This document shows, piece by piece, positions 40,403 through 54,498 of a stretch of DNA of 64,000 nt (positions are counted from its first letter, which is position 1; the number at the start of each line of letters is the position of its first letter). The notes under the pieces are model-generated. The model saw nothing but the letters and a program-made list of their open reading frames with translations, was not told where the DNA came from and did no database searches. The translations under genes and the position numbers were made by a program. This DNA is from Rhodoferax sp. GTDB taxonomy: Bacteria; Pseudomonadota; Gammaproteobacteria; Burkholderiales; Burkholderiaceae_C. The stretch lies in assembly GCA_019449595.1 (NCBI GenBank), contig JAGRPL010000004.1, positions 496,001 to 560,000 on the forward strand. The letters run 5' to 3'.

Positions 40403-41308
40403 TTACCGCAACACGCCCAGCGCAAAGGGCAGGCTGAGCGTGCCCAGCAGGGTGGAGAGCGTGACCAGCCCCCCTACGTAGGCGCCGTCGTAGCCCATGC
40501 GGGTGGCCAGCACGTAGCAGCTGGAGGCCGTGGGCAGGGCCGAGAAGGCCAGCAGGATGGTGGTTTCCACCGCACTGAGACGAAAGAGTGTCGCCAGGCC
40601 CAGCGCCACCAGGGGCAGCGCCAGGTGGCGAATGAGCAGCAGGGCAGTAGCCAGTGTCTTGGCCCGGGCCAGCGCGCCGAATTGCATGCCGGCACCGGCC
40701 GCCATCAACCCGAGGGCCAGGGACGCGGCACCGATCCGGCTGAAGGACGGCTCCAGCCACACAGGCAGGGTAAACCCCAGCAGGTTGGCCAGCAGGCCGG
40801 ACAGGGTGCCAATGATCAGGGGGTTGCGCAACAGTTCGCCTGCAAAACCGCGCTCGGCGTGGCGAGCCATGGGCCACACCGCGCCCACGTTCATCAGCGG
40901 CACGCACACGCCAATCAGCATCGCAATCAATTGCAGTCCCTGCGGTCCAGCCAGCCGGTCGGCCAGAGCCAGGCCAATGAATGAATTGAAGCGGAACGCC
41001 ACCTGGGCGCTGCTGGCGTGGTCGCGCCGGTTGATCCAGCGGCCCAGCAGCGGCACGTGGGGCAGGGCGTAGGCCAGCGCAATGCCCGCCAGTCCCAGAG
41101 CCCAGCCTGCGCCCATCAGCCGCGAGGCGGCGCCCAGGTCCAGCGGGCTTTTGATGATGGAGTGGAACAGCAGGACCGGAAACAGGAAGTAGTAGACCAG
41201 CGCCTCGACCGGGCTCCAGACCGAGCGGTTCAGGGCTGTGTGGCGGCACAGCAGGTAGCCGCACAGGATGAGCGAGAAGTCGGGGAAGAGGAGCTGGGCG
41301 AAGTTCAC
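40403..41308 (-). CDS. AEC family transporter (auxin efflux carrier-like)
   Basis: 10-TM AEC-like sequence; GTG start 41308. Confidence 0.85.
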   Translation of the reverse strand: MNFAQLLFPDFSLILCGYLLCRHTALNRSVWSPVEALVYYFLFPVLLFHSIIKSPLDLGAASRLMGAGWALGLAGIALAYALPHVPLLGRWINRRDHASSAQVAFRFNSFIGLALADRLAGPQGLQLIAMLIGVCVPLMNVGAVWPMARHAERGFAGELLRNPLIIGTLSGLLANLLGFTLPVWLEPSFSRIGAASLALGLMAAGAGMQFGALARAKTLATALLLIRHLALPLVALGLATLFRLSAVETTILLAFSALPTASSCYVLATRMGYDGAYVGGLVTLSTLLGTLSLPFALGVLR

Positions 41309-41426
41309 CGGTCGAGAATACCAGCGCCCGGGGTGGAATTTGATCTTCCTCAGTACCTGATGTGACAGGGACTTGACGGGAAAAGGGCAATGGTATCCTG
41401 CGCCAGGACGCTGAACAAGGGTGGAT

Positions 41427-46559
<5,133 letters not shown>

Positions 46560-46571
46560 GGACTCCATGGC

Positions 46572-47735
46572 ATGACTACCACCGATCTTTCCGGCAAAGC
46601 CACCGTCATGGTGGTGGATGACACACCCGACAACCTGGCCCTGATGAGCGTTCTCCTGCGGGACCACTACATCGTGCGGGTGGCCAACAGCGGGGAGCGG
46701 GCGCTCAGGCTCGCCGAAAGCAACCCGCCTGACCTGATCCTGCTCGACGTCATGATGCCGGGAATGAATGGCTACGAGGTGTGCCAGCGCCTCAAGGCCA
46801 CGGCGGGGACGCGGGACATTCCGGTGATCTTCCTCACGGCGAAAGCGGAAATGGAGGACGAGCGCAAAGGCCTCGAACTGGGGGCGGTGGACTACATCAC
46901 CAAGCCGGTGAGCCCGCCGATTGTCATGGCGCGGGTCAAGACCCATCTGGCGCTGAAGGCCTCCGCCGACTTCCTGCGGGACCAGAACGACTACCTGGAG
47001 CAGGAGGTTGCCAAGCGTACGCGTGAGGTTGCCGCGATCCAGGATGTGACCATCCAGGCGATGGCGTCCCTGGCCGAAACGCGGGACAGCGACACCGGAA
47101 ACCACATTCGCCGCACCCAGCATTACGTCCAGGCGCTGGCGGAAAAATTGCGTGACCACCCGCGCTTCTCGGACTTTCTGACGGAGCGAACCATCACGGT
47201 GCTGTTCAAGTCGGCTCCGCTGCATGACATCGGCAAGGTCGGCATCCCGGACCGCATCCTGCTGAAGCCGGGCCGCTTTGAGCCGCAAGAGTTCGAGATC
47301 ATGAAGACGCACACCACGCTGGGCCGCAATGCCATTGAGTGCGCCGAGCGCTCGCTGGGAACCGACGTGGAGTTTCTGCGCATGGCCAAGGAAATTGCGC
47401 TGTCGCACCATGAGAAATGGGACGGCACCGGATACCCGCAGGGACTGTGCGGCGATGCCATACCGATCTCGGCGCGCCTGATGGCGCTGGCCGACGTGTA
47501 CGACGCGCTCATCAGCCGGCGTGTCTACAAGGACGGCATGCCGCACGAGAAGGCGGTTCAAATCATCCTCAGCGGCAGGGCGTCGCATTTCGATCCCGAC
47601 ATCGTCGACGCCTTCATGGCCCTGCAGGAGGTCTTCCGGGCGACCGCCCTGCGTTTTGCCGACAGCGATGGTGACATGGCCCAAAAAGAGGCATATGGGG
47701 CGGTTGCGGTGGTCGAGCCCATCGCCGCCGAGTAA
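46572..47735 (+). CDS. Response regulator with HD-GYP domain (RpfG-like c-di-GMP phosphodiesterase)
   Basis: REC VMVVDDTPDNLALM; LHDIGKVGIPD and HHEKWDGTGYP. Confidence 0.95.
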   Translation: MTTTDLSGKATVMVVDDTPDNLALMSVLLRDHYIVRVANSGERALRLAESNPPDLILLDVMMPGMNGYEVCQRLKATAGTRDIPVIFLTAKAEMEDERKGLELGAVDYITKPVSPPIVMARVKTHLALKASADFLRDQNDYLEQEVAKRTREVAAIQDVTIQAMASLAETRDSDTGNHIRRTQHYVQALAEKLRDHPRFSDFLTERTITVLFKSAPLHDIGKVGIPDRILLKPGRFEPQEFEIMKTHTTLGRNAIECAERSLGTDVEFLRMAKEIALSHHEKWDGTGYPQGLCGDAIPISARLMALADVYDALISRRVYKDGMPHEKAVQIILSGRASHFDPDIVDAFMALQEVFRATALRFADSDGDMAQKEAYGAVAVVEPIAAE

Positions 47736-47756
47736 TCAGGTCGCAGGAATGAATCC

Positions 47757-49337
47757 ATGAAATTTCCCAAGCAATCCGTGTTCATGGTGGTCGATGATTT
47801 CGAAATCATGCGCAAAGTGACCGCGTCCCAGTTGCGTGCATTGGGTGTGGACGAGGTGGTTACCGCCAACAATGGCGCCGAGGCCTTGCGGATGCTGCAA
47901 AAGCGGCGCGTTGACATGGTGCTCTCGGACTGGAACATGCCGAACATGTCGGGCCTGGAGCTGCTCAAGGCCGTACGTTCCGACGCCAGGCTCTATGGCG
48001 TTCCCTTTGTCATGATCACGGCCGAGGCCGAGCGCGAGCGCGTGGCGGAAGCCATTGCCTGCGGTGTCAGCGACCTGCTGCTCAAGCCCTACACGGCCGA
48101 GCGCCTGGCCCGGCGGGTGGAAAAGGCACTGGCCTGGAAGCCCCGCAAGATGTTTGGCGCAGCGGATGCGGCACCCGACGCATCCCCCGTGGGCACGGCT
48201 GCGGGTGGTGTGGTTCCGCCGGCCAAGGCATTGCGTCCGCCCACCATCCTGGTGGTTGACGATACTCCCGACAACCTGCACCTGCTCTCGCACCTGTTCC
48301 AGGACGCCTACCGCGTGCGCATTGCCAACAACGGCGCGAAGGCGCTGGAGATCTGCTGCTCCGATGATCCGCCTGACCTGGTCCTGCTGGACATCATGAT
48401 GCCGGATATGGACGGGTTTGAGGTGGCACGGCGCATGCGCGAGCACCCGGTCGCCGAAACCATCCCCGTCATATTTGTCACCGGCATGACCGGAGACGAG
48501 GCGCGCCTGAAGGGGCTGGAGCTGGGGGCGGTGGATTTTGTCAGCAAGCCCATCGATCCGGAAGTGCTCAAGTTGCGGGTGCGCAATTTCATGCGCTACG
48601 TGGAGTTGCGCAAGCAACTGCAGGCCGACTACGACGGCATGATGGACGCGGCCCGTCTGCGCGAGGATGTGGAGCAGATCACCCGCCACGACATGAAGGG
48701 GCCGCTGGCAGGCATCATCGGCCTGGTGCAGACGCTGGTCGAAGACGAATCCATGGGCCGCGACAAGCTGACCGAACAGCTGCGCATGGTGGAGGAGACG
48801 GCCCTGCAGGTGCTGGACATGAGCAACCTCTCGTCCGAGCTGTTCAAGATTGAGACGGGCCGCTTCACCCTGGATGCCAGGCCCGTGAAGCTGGGCGACA
48901 TCCTGCGGCGCATCGCTGAAATATCGCAGGCTGCGTTTGCGGACAAGCACCTGGCCCTGACCGTGAATGCCGAGCCCGCAGCGGGTGGTACTTCGCCGCT
49001 GGCTACAGGCGACGCCATGCTGTGTTACTCGTTGTTCCAGAACCTGATCAAGAATGCCTGCGAAGCCGCACCGCCGAACGGTACGGTGTCAGTGACGCTG
49101 GTGGACGGCGATCCGCTGCAGGTTGTGATCGTGAATACCGGCGCCGTGCCAGCAGATATCCGGGGACGCTTCTTCGACAAGTTCGTGACCCGGGGCAAGC
49201 AGGGGGGGACCGGGCTGGGGACCTATTCCGCCAAGCTGTTGGCCGAGGCCCAGGCGGGCCATATCGCGCTGGATGTCTCGGATGACGCCAACACGACGTC
49301 CATTACGGTCGCTTTGCCGCGGGCAGCGGCCGCCTGA
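47757..49337 (+). CDS. REC-REC-histidine kinase hybrid
   Basis: FMVVDDFEIMRK and ILVVDDTPDNLHLL receivers, then TRHDMKGPLAGIIG H-box and GGTGLGTYSAKLLAEA ATPase. Confidence 0.93.
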   Translation: MKFPKQSVFMVVDDFEIMRKVTASQLRALGVDEVVTANNGAEALRMLQKRRVDMVLSDWNMPNMSGLELLKAVRSDARLYGVPFVMITAEAERERVAEAIACGVSDLLLKPYTAERLARRVEKALAWKPRKMFGAADAAPDASPVGTAAGGVVPPAKALRPPTILVVDDTPDNLHLLSHLFQDAYRVRIANNGAKALEICCSDDPPDLVLLDIMMPDMDGFEVARRMREHPVAETIPVIFVTGMTGDEARLKGLELGAVDFVSKPIDPEVLKLRVRNFMRYVELRKQLQADYDGMMDAARLREDVEQITRHDMKGPLAGIIGLVQTLVEDESMGRDKLTEQLRMVEETALQVLDMSNLSSELFKIETGRFTLDARPVKLGDILRRIAEISQAAFADKHLALTVNAEPAAGGTSPLATGDAMLCYSLFQNLIKNACEAAPPNGTVSVTLVDGDPLQVVIVNTGAVPADIRGRFFDKFVTRGKQGGTGLGTYSAKLLAEAQAGHIALDVSDDANTTSITVALPRAAAA

Positions 49338-49403
49338 CCGGTGCCGGGTTACCATGCTCCCTGGTTCCAGGGTCCGTACCTCTTACGCAGGAGAATCGCC
49401 ACC

Positions 49404-50366
49404 ATGTATCGCCGTACGCTTGTCACGTTGGGTATCGCTACCCTTGCCGGTGCCGCGCTGGCCCAGGGCTATCCCAACCGGGTTATCAAGTTGCAGGTTC
49501 CTTTTGCCCCCGGAGGCACCACCGACATCATTGCGCGGGTGATTGCCGACCCGCTGGGAAAAGTGCTGGGCCAGAGTGTGATTGTGGAAAACAAGGCCGG
49601 CGGCGGTGGCGTGGTGGGCGCCAACGAGACGGCCAAGGCCGCGCCCGACGGCTATGCGCTGGGCATGGCCACCGTGTCCACCGTGGCGGCCAACCCGGCC
49701 ATCAACCCCCGCAACCCCTACAACCCGTTGACCGACTTTACGCCCGTCATCAACGTGGCGGCCACGCCCAACGTGATTGCGGTGCATCCCAGCTTCCCGG
49801 CCAAGGATTACAAAAGCTTCCTGGCAGAGTTGAACAGCCATCCGGGGAAATACTCGTATGCGACTTCGGGCACGGGAGGCATTGGCCATTTGCAGACCGA
49901 GCTGTTCAAGAGCCTGACGGGTGTTTTCATCACCCATATCCCATACCGGGGGGCCGGCCCGGCGCTGAACGATACCGTGGCAGGCCAGGTGCCCATGATC
50001 TTCGACAACATGCCGTCTGCCATGCCCTTCATCCAGGCCCACAAGCTGGTCCCCATCGTGGTGGCGGCGCCGCAGCGCTTGTCCCAGTTGCCCCAGGTGC
50101 CCACGTTCAAGGAGGTGGGGCTGGAGCCCGCCAACCGCATGGCGTTCTACGGCATCTACGGCCCCAAGGGCATGCCCAAGGATGTGGTGGACAAGATCAA
50201 CGCCGGCGTGCGCAAGGTGCTGGAAGACCCCGCGGTGCGCAAACGTATTGAAGACACGGGTTCCCTGATCGTGGGCAACACCCCGGAGCAGTTTGCGGCC
50301 CAGATCAAGGCCGAGTACGAGGTCTACAAGAAGGTGGTGGAGTCCGCCAAGCTGCGGCTGGAATGA
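49404..50366 (+). CDS. Bug family (TctC) tripartite tricarboxylate transporter substrate-binding protein
   Basis: Signal peptide, [47 protein letters not shown]. Confidence 0.93.
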   Translation: MYRRTLVTLGIATLAGAALAQGYPNRVIKLQVPFAPGGTTDIIARVIADPLGKVLGQSVIVENKAGGGGVVGANETAKAAPDGYALGMATVSTVAANPAINPRNPYNPLTDFTPVINVAATPNVIAVHPSFPAKDYKSFLAELNSHPGKYSYATSGTGGIGHLQTELFKSLTGVFITHIPYRGAGPALNDTVAGQVPMIFDNMPSAMPFIQAHKLVPIVVAAPQRLSQLPQVPTFKEVGLEPANRMAFYGIYGPKGMPKDVVDKINAGVRKVLEDPAVRKRIEDTGSLIVGNTPEQFAAQIKAEYEVYKKVVESAKLRLE

Positions 50367-51286
50367 CGCAGTTGCATGCGGCCAGTGGCGCCAATCTGGC
50401 GGATATTGACGCCTTCATCGATGCCCTCTGGCTCGAGGAAGGGTTGTCGAAGAACACCCTGGCTGCGTACCGGCGCGACCTGGCGGTGTACGCCAACTGG
50501 CTGGCGCAGCGGTCGCGCACCCTGTTGCAGACCCGCGAGCCGGACCTGCAGGCCTATTTTGCCGACCGCCACAGCACCACCAAGGCAACGACTGCCAATC
50601 GCCGGCTGACGGTGTTCAAGCGCTACTTCCGCTGGGCCCTGCGCGAGCACTTGGTGGACGCCGACCCCACCCTGCAGCTGCAGTCGGCCAAGCAGGCGTT
50701 GCGGGTGCCCAAGACCCTGACCGAGGCGCAGGTGGAAGCCCTGTTGGCGGCACCCGATACCGCCACGGCGCTGGGCGTGCGTGACCGCACCATGCTGGAA
50801 CTGATGTATGCCAGCGGTTTGCGGGTGAGCGAGTTGGTGACGCTCAAGACTTTCAACCTGGGCCTGAACGACAACGTGCTGCGCGTGATGGGCAAGGGGA
50901 GCAAGGAGCGGCTGGTGCCCTTTGGCGAGGTGGCCAGCGTCTGGCTGCGCCAGTACCTGGGCGGGCCCCGGGCCGAGCTGCTGGCCGGCAAGCAGACCGA
51001 TGACCTGTTCGTGACCGTGCGGGGTGCCAACCCGGGCAGCGCCATGTCGCGTGTGATGTTCTGGATGGTGGTGAAAAAATACGCCCTGGCGGCACACATC
51101 CGGGCGCCGCTGTCACCGCATACGCTGCGCCATGCCTTTGCCACGCACCTGCTCAACCACGGAGCCGATCTGCGGGCCGTGCAGATGCTGCTGGGGCACG
51201 CCGATATTTCCACCACCACCATCTATACCCATGTGGCACGCGAGCGCCTGGCGGCACTGCATGCGCAGCACCACCCGCGTGGCTGA
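50363..51286 (+). CDS. xerD: Site-specific tyrosine recombinase XerD
   Basis: [52 protein letters not shown]. Confidence 0.94.
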   Translation: MTQLHAASGANLADIDAFIDALWLEEGLSKNTLAAYRRDLAVYANWLAQRSRTLLQTREPDLQAYFADRHSTTKATTANRRLTVFKRYFRWALREHLVDADPTLQLQSAKQALRVPKTLTEAQVEALLAAPDTATALGVRDRTMLELMYASGLRVSELVTLKTFNLGLNDNVLRVMGKGSKERLVPFGEVASVWLRQYLGGPRAELLAGKQTDDLFVTVRGANPGSAMSRVMFWMVVKKYALAAHIRAPLSPHTLRHAFATHLLNHGADLRAVQMLLGHADISTTTIYTHVARERLAALHAQHHPRG

Positions 51287-51301
51287 GCCCGGCGGGCACG
51301 G

Positions 51302-54262
51302 TCAGCCCGCGTGCATGTACCGGTCGAAATCGGCCAACGGCATGGGGCGGCCAAACAGGTAGCCCTGGTAGGCGTCACAGCCTTGCTGGGCCAGAAAATC
51401 CTGCTGCGCCGCCGTTTCCACGCCCTCGGCAATCACGGTCAGGCCCAGGCTGTGGCCCAGGGCAATGACCGTGCGCGCAATGGACGCGTCGTTGGGGTCG
51501 GTCATCAGATCGCGCACAAAGGACTGGTCGATTTTCAGCTGGTCCAGGGGCAGGCGCTTGAGGTAGGACAGGGACGAATAGCCGGTTCCGAAGTCGTCCA
51601 GCGAGAACCCGACCCCGTGTTCGCGTAGCGCAGTCATCTTGGCGATGGTGTCTTCGACGTCGTTGACCAGCAGACTTTCGGTGAGTTCCAGCTTCAGCCG
51701 GTGCGGGTTGGCGCCTGTATAGCTGAGCAGGTCCAGCACATACGGCACGAAATCCTGCTGCCGGAACTGGCGCGCACTGACGTTGACGGCCAGTGTGAGG
51801 TGCTGCATGCGCTCCTGTCGGGCCCATGCGGCCAGTTGGGAACAGGCCGTTTCCATGACCCAGTTGCCCAGGGGCAGAATCAGGCCGGTGTCCTCGGCCA
51901 GGCCAATGAACTCCATCGGTGAGACCATGCCCCGCGTGGGGTGCGGCCAGCGCAGCAGGGCTTCGGCGCCGATGGCCTGGCCACTGCGGTTGATCTGGGG
52001 CTGGTAGTACAGCAGAAACTGCGCCTTGAGAATGCCCTGGCGGATATCGGACTCCAGCGCCGCCCGTGCCGTGACCACGGCCTGCATGGCGGGATCGAAG
52101 AAGCGCAGGGTGTTGCGCCCTGCGGATTTGGCCTGGTACATGGCCAGGTCAGCCTGCTTGAGCAACTCGTCGGTGCTTTCCTGGCTGCCGCTGTACAGCG
52201 TGATGCCGATGCTGGGCGTGATGTGGTACTCCAGCCCCGCCAGGCGGTAGGGCAGATTGATGGTTGCCAAAATCTTCTCGCCCACCACTTCAGCGTGGGC
52301 GGCCGCCTCTTCCCGGCTGGTGCTGAGTTCTTCGAGCATGACCACGAATTCGTCGCCACCGAGCCGGGCCACGGTATCGCCCTGGCGCATGCATGTCGTC
52401 AACCGCTGCGCCACCTGCTGCAGCAACCGGTCTCCCATGTCGTGGCCGAGGGTGTCGTTGAGGGTCTTGAAGTTGTCCAGGTCGATGAACTGCAGGGCGC
52501 CGTGGCGCCCGCTGCGGCTGCTGACCGCCAGCGCCTGGCGCAGGCGATCCAGCAGCAGTCTGCGGTTGGGCAGGCCGGTCAGCGGGTCGTAAAAAGCGAG
52601 CTTGTTGATCTCTTCTTCGGTGGCCTTGCGCTGGGTGATGTCCGTGAAGCTGTTGACATAGTGGGTGATTGCGCCGTGTTCGTCCTTGACGGCGGTGATG
52701 GTGCGCCAGTCGGGGTAGATTTCCCCATTTTTCCGTCGGTTCCAGACCTCTCCGTGCCAGACCCCGGTTGCGTGGACGCTGGCCCACATGCTGGCGTAGA
52801 ACGCGGCGTCGTGGCGCCCGGAGTTGAGGAAGTTCAGGCTTCTGCCGCTGGCTTCGTCGGGGCCATAACCGGTGATGGCGGTGAAGGCCGGATTGACACG
52901 CAGAATGACCTTGTTGGTGCCGGTGATGGCCATGCCTTCCTGGGAGTTGAATGCGGTGGCGGCCACCCGCAATTCGGATTCCGTCTGCTTGCGTTGCGTG
53001 ATGTTGCGCGAGAGCAGGATGAAACGGGGCTCTGCGCCGGATTCGTTGACCTTGCGGGCCACGGATATTTCGAACCAGAGGGTGCCCTGGGGCAGCTGCA
53101 GGAAAAACTCCTGCTGGTCGACATGACCGTGCTGCGCGGCCTCCTGCAGCGCCGACATCACGGCATGGGCGGCATCCGCCGGCAGGACGTCGGACACTTT
53201 CTTGCCCACCAGAAAATTGGCACGCGGAACGTTTTCCTCCACGCGCGGCGCATGGAAGTCGTGGCAGGTGCCATCAAGCCCGATTTCCACCATCAGGTCG
53301 GGAATGGCGTCCAGCGTGGCCTGCAGCTTGTTTTGCGAGGCGGCAATGGCGCGGGTGCGTTCGGCGATCAGGGCCTCCTGGCCTTTCTCGTGCGCCTTCA
53401 GGTCGAGCATCAGCTTGGCGGTGTAGGCCACGGTCAGGCTGAAGACCAGCCCGAGCACTATCTGGAGGGCCAGCGTGCGGGTGTCGCGCCAGCCGCCAAT
53501 GGGGGCCACGCTCAGCGTCCATTGCCCGTTGGGCAAGGACAGGGACTGTTCGACCGGAGCGTCCAGTTCGGCGGGGGTCGAAGCCAGAATAACCTGCCGG
53601 ACGCCCGTATCCGGGGCGGTGCGCCACAAGGTGTAGTGCAGTCCGTGCTCCTGCAACTGGTTGATCCGCACGGCCGACAGCGCCTGCGGAAACCGGATGA
53701 CGGCATAGGTGAGCCCCCAGAAGACCGGCTTGCCTTCAGCATCGTCCAGAAAGATGGGCAGGCGGCCGATCACACCCTGTCCACCCTGCACCAGGTTGAC
53801 CGGGCCGGCCAGCGTGAGCCGGCCGGTCTCTATGGCCTTTCGGGTTTCCGTGCCCTGAATGGGGTCTTGCAGGGTGTTGAAACCGATGGACTTTTCATTG
53901 CCGGACAGGGGAACCACCCGCTGGATGATGCCGCCGGGCGCCAGGCCCAGAACCGAGACGCCCGGGTACAGGCGCAGCATTTCCGAAGCCAGGCTCTCGA
54001 AGTCCGGTACCTGGCCCTTGCCCTGGCGCACCAGAGCGGACAGTGCGTAGGTCACGGACAGAGCCCGGTCCATGGCCGTCTGGATGGCGTTGGCGTGGTC
54101 GTTGGCCAGCGCGGCGATGCGCAGCCGCTTCTCGCGCTCGGTCCGCTGCTCCTGCTTCCAGATCAGGGCGCTGGACACCAGCGCAGCGACCAGAAACACC
54201 GCAACCGCCACCACCGTGGGATAGCTGAAGCGGGGTTCTGGTGGGGAGTCCCGGTGGGTCAT
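51302..54262 (-). CDS. CHASE-PAS-GGDEF-EAL protein (bifunctional c-di-GMP enzyme candidate)
   Basis: TM-flanked CHASE-like region, PAS, RQGDTVARLGGDEF (I-site plus A-site intact), GAEALLRWPHP, DDFGTGYSSLS. Confidence 0.94.
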   Translation of the reverse strand: MTHRDSPPEPRFSYPTVVAVAVFLVAALVSSALIWKQEQRTEREKRLRIAALANDHANAIQTAMDRALSVTYALSALVRQGKGQVPDFESLASEMLRLYPGVSVLGLAPGGIIQRVVPLSGNEKSIGFNTLQDPIQGTETRKAIETGRLTLAGPVNLVQGGQGVIGRLPIFLDDAEGKPVFWGLTYAVIRFPQALSAVRINQLQEHGLHYTLWRTAPDTGVRQVILASTPAELDAPVEQSLSLPNGQWTLSVAPIGGWRDTRTLALQIVLGLVFSLTVAYTAKLMLDLKAHEKGQEALIAERTRAIAASQNKLQATLDAIPDLMVEIGLDGTCHDFHAPRVEENVPRANFLVGKKVSDVLPADAAHAVMSALQEAAQHGHVDQQEFFLQLPQGTLWFEISVARKVNESGAEPRFILLSRNITQRKQTESELRVAATAFNSQEGMAITGTNKVILRVNPAFTAITGYGPDEASGRSLNFLNSGRHDAAFYASMWASVHATGVWHGEVWNRRKNGEIYPDWRTITAVKDEHGAITHYVNSFTDITQRKATEEEINKLAFYDPLTGLPNRRLLLDRLRQALAVSSRSGRHGALQFIDLDNFKTLNDTLGHDMGDRLLQQVAQRLTTCMRQGDTVARLGGDEFVVMLEELSTSREEAAAHAEVVGEKILATINLPYRLAGLEYHITPSIGITLYSGSQESTDELLKQADLAMYQAKSAGRNTLRFFDPAMQAVVTARAALESDIRQGILKAQFLLYYQPQINRSGQAIGAEALLRWPHPTRGMVSPMEFIGLAEDTGLILPLGNWVMETACSQLAAWARQERMQHLTLAVNVSARQFRQQDFVPYVLDLLSYTGANPHRLKLELTESLLVNDVEDTIAKMTALREHGVGFSLDDFGTGYSSLSYLKRLPLDQLKIDQSFVRDLMTDPNDASIARTVIALGHSLGLTVIAEGVETAAQQDFLAQQGCDAYQGYLFGRPMPLADFDRYMHAG

Positions 54263-54419
54263 GGGTTGGGCGGGGGTAGGCGTCGTGGCAGATGGACGGT
54301 GCTGACTTTATCCGGGCACAGCCACGCCGCGGCCTCCTGTGCCAGGCGGCCCGGGGCTTGGTGGTGCCAAAGCCGTCGGCATATTTACGCATGAAATATG
54401 CCGCATCCTTCCATAAACA

Positions 54420-54451
54420 CTGCGTTGGCAGCTATATTATTTATAGCAAAC
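54420..54451 (-). repeat. Dispersed palindromic repeat, copy 7 (intergenic)
   Basis: Reverse strand TTTGCTATAAATAATATAGCTGCCAACGCAG. Confidence 0.75.
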
Positions 54452-54498
54452 TGCTGCCACCCTGTTATTCCCCTGCTTCAGAACGACGGTGCGGTTCC

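Noticed and set aside
48914-48942. gctgaaatatcgcaggctgcgtttgc in the REC-REC-HK gene
   Set aside because: Superficially like the short repeat variant but lacks the GCTA/TAGC palindrome.
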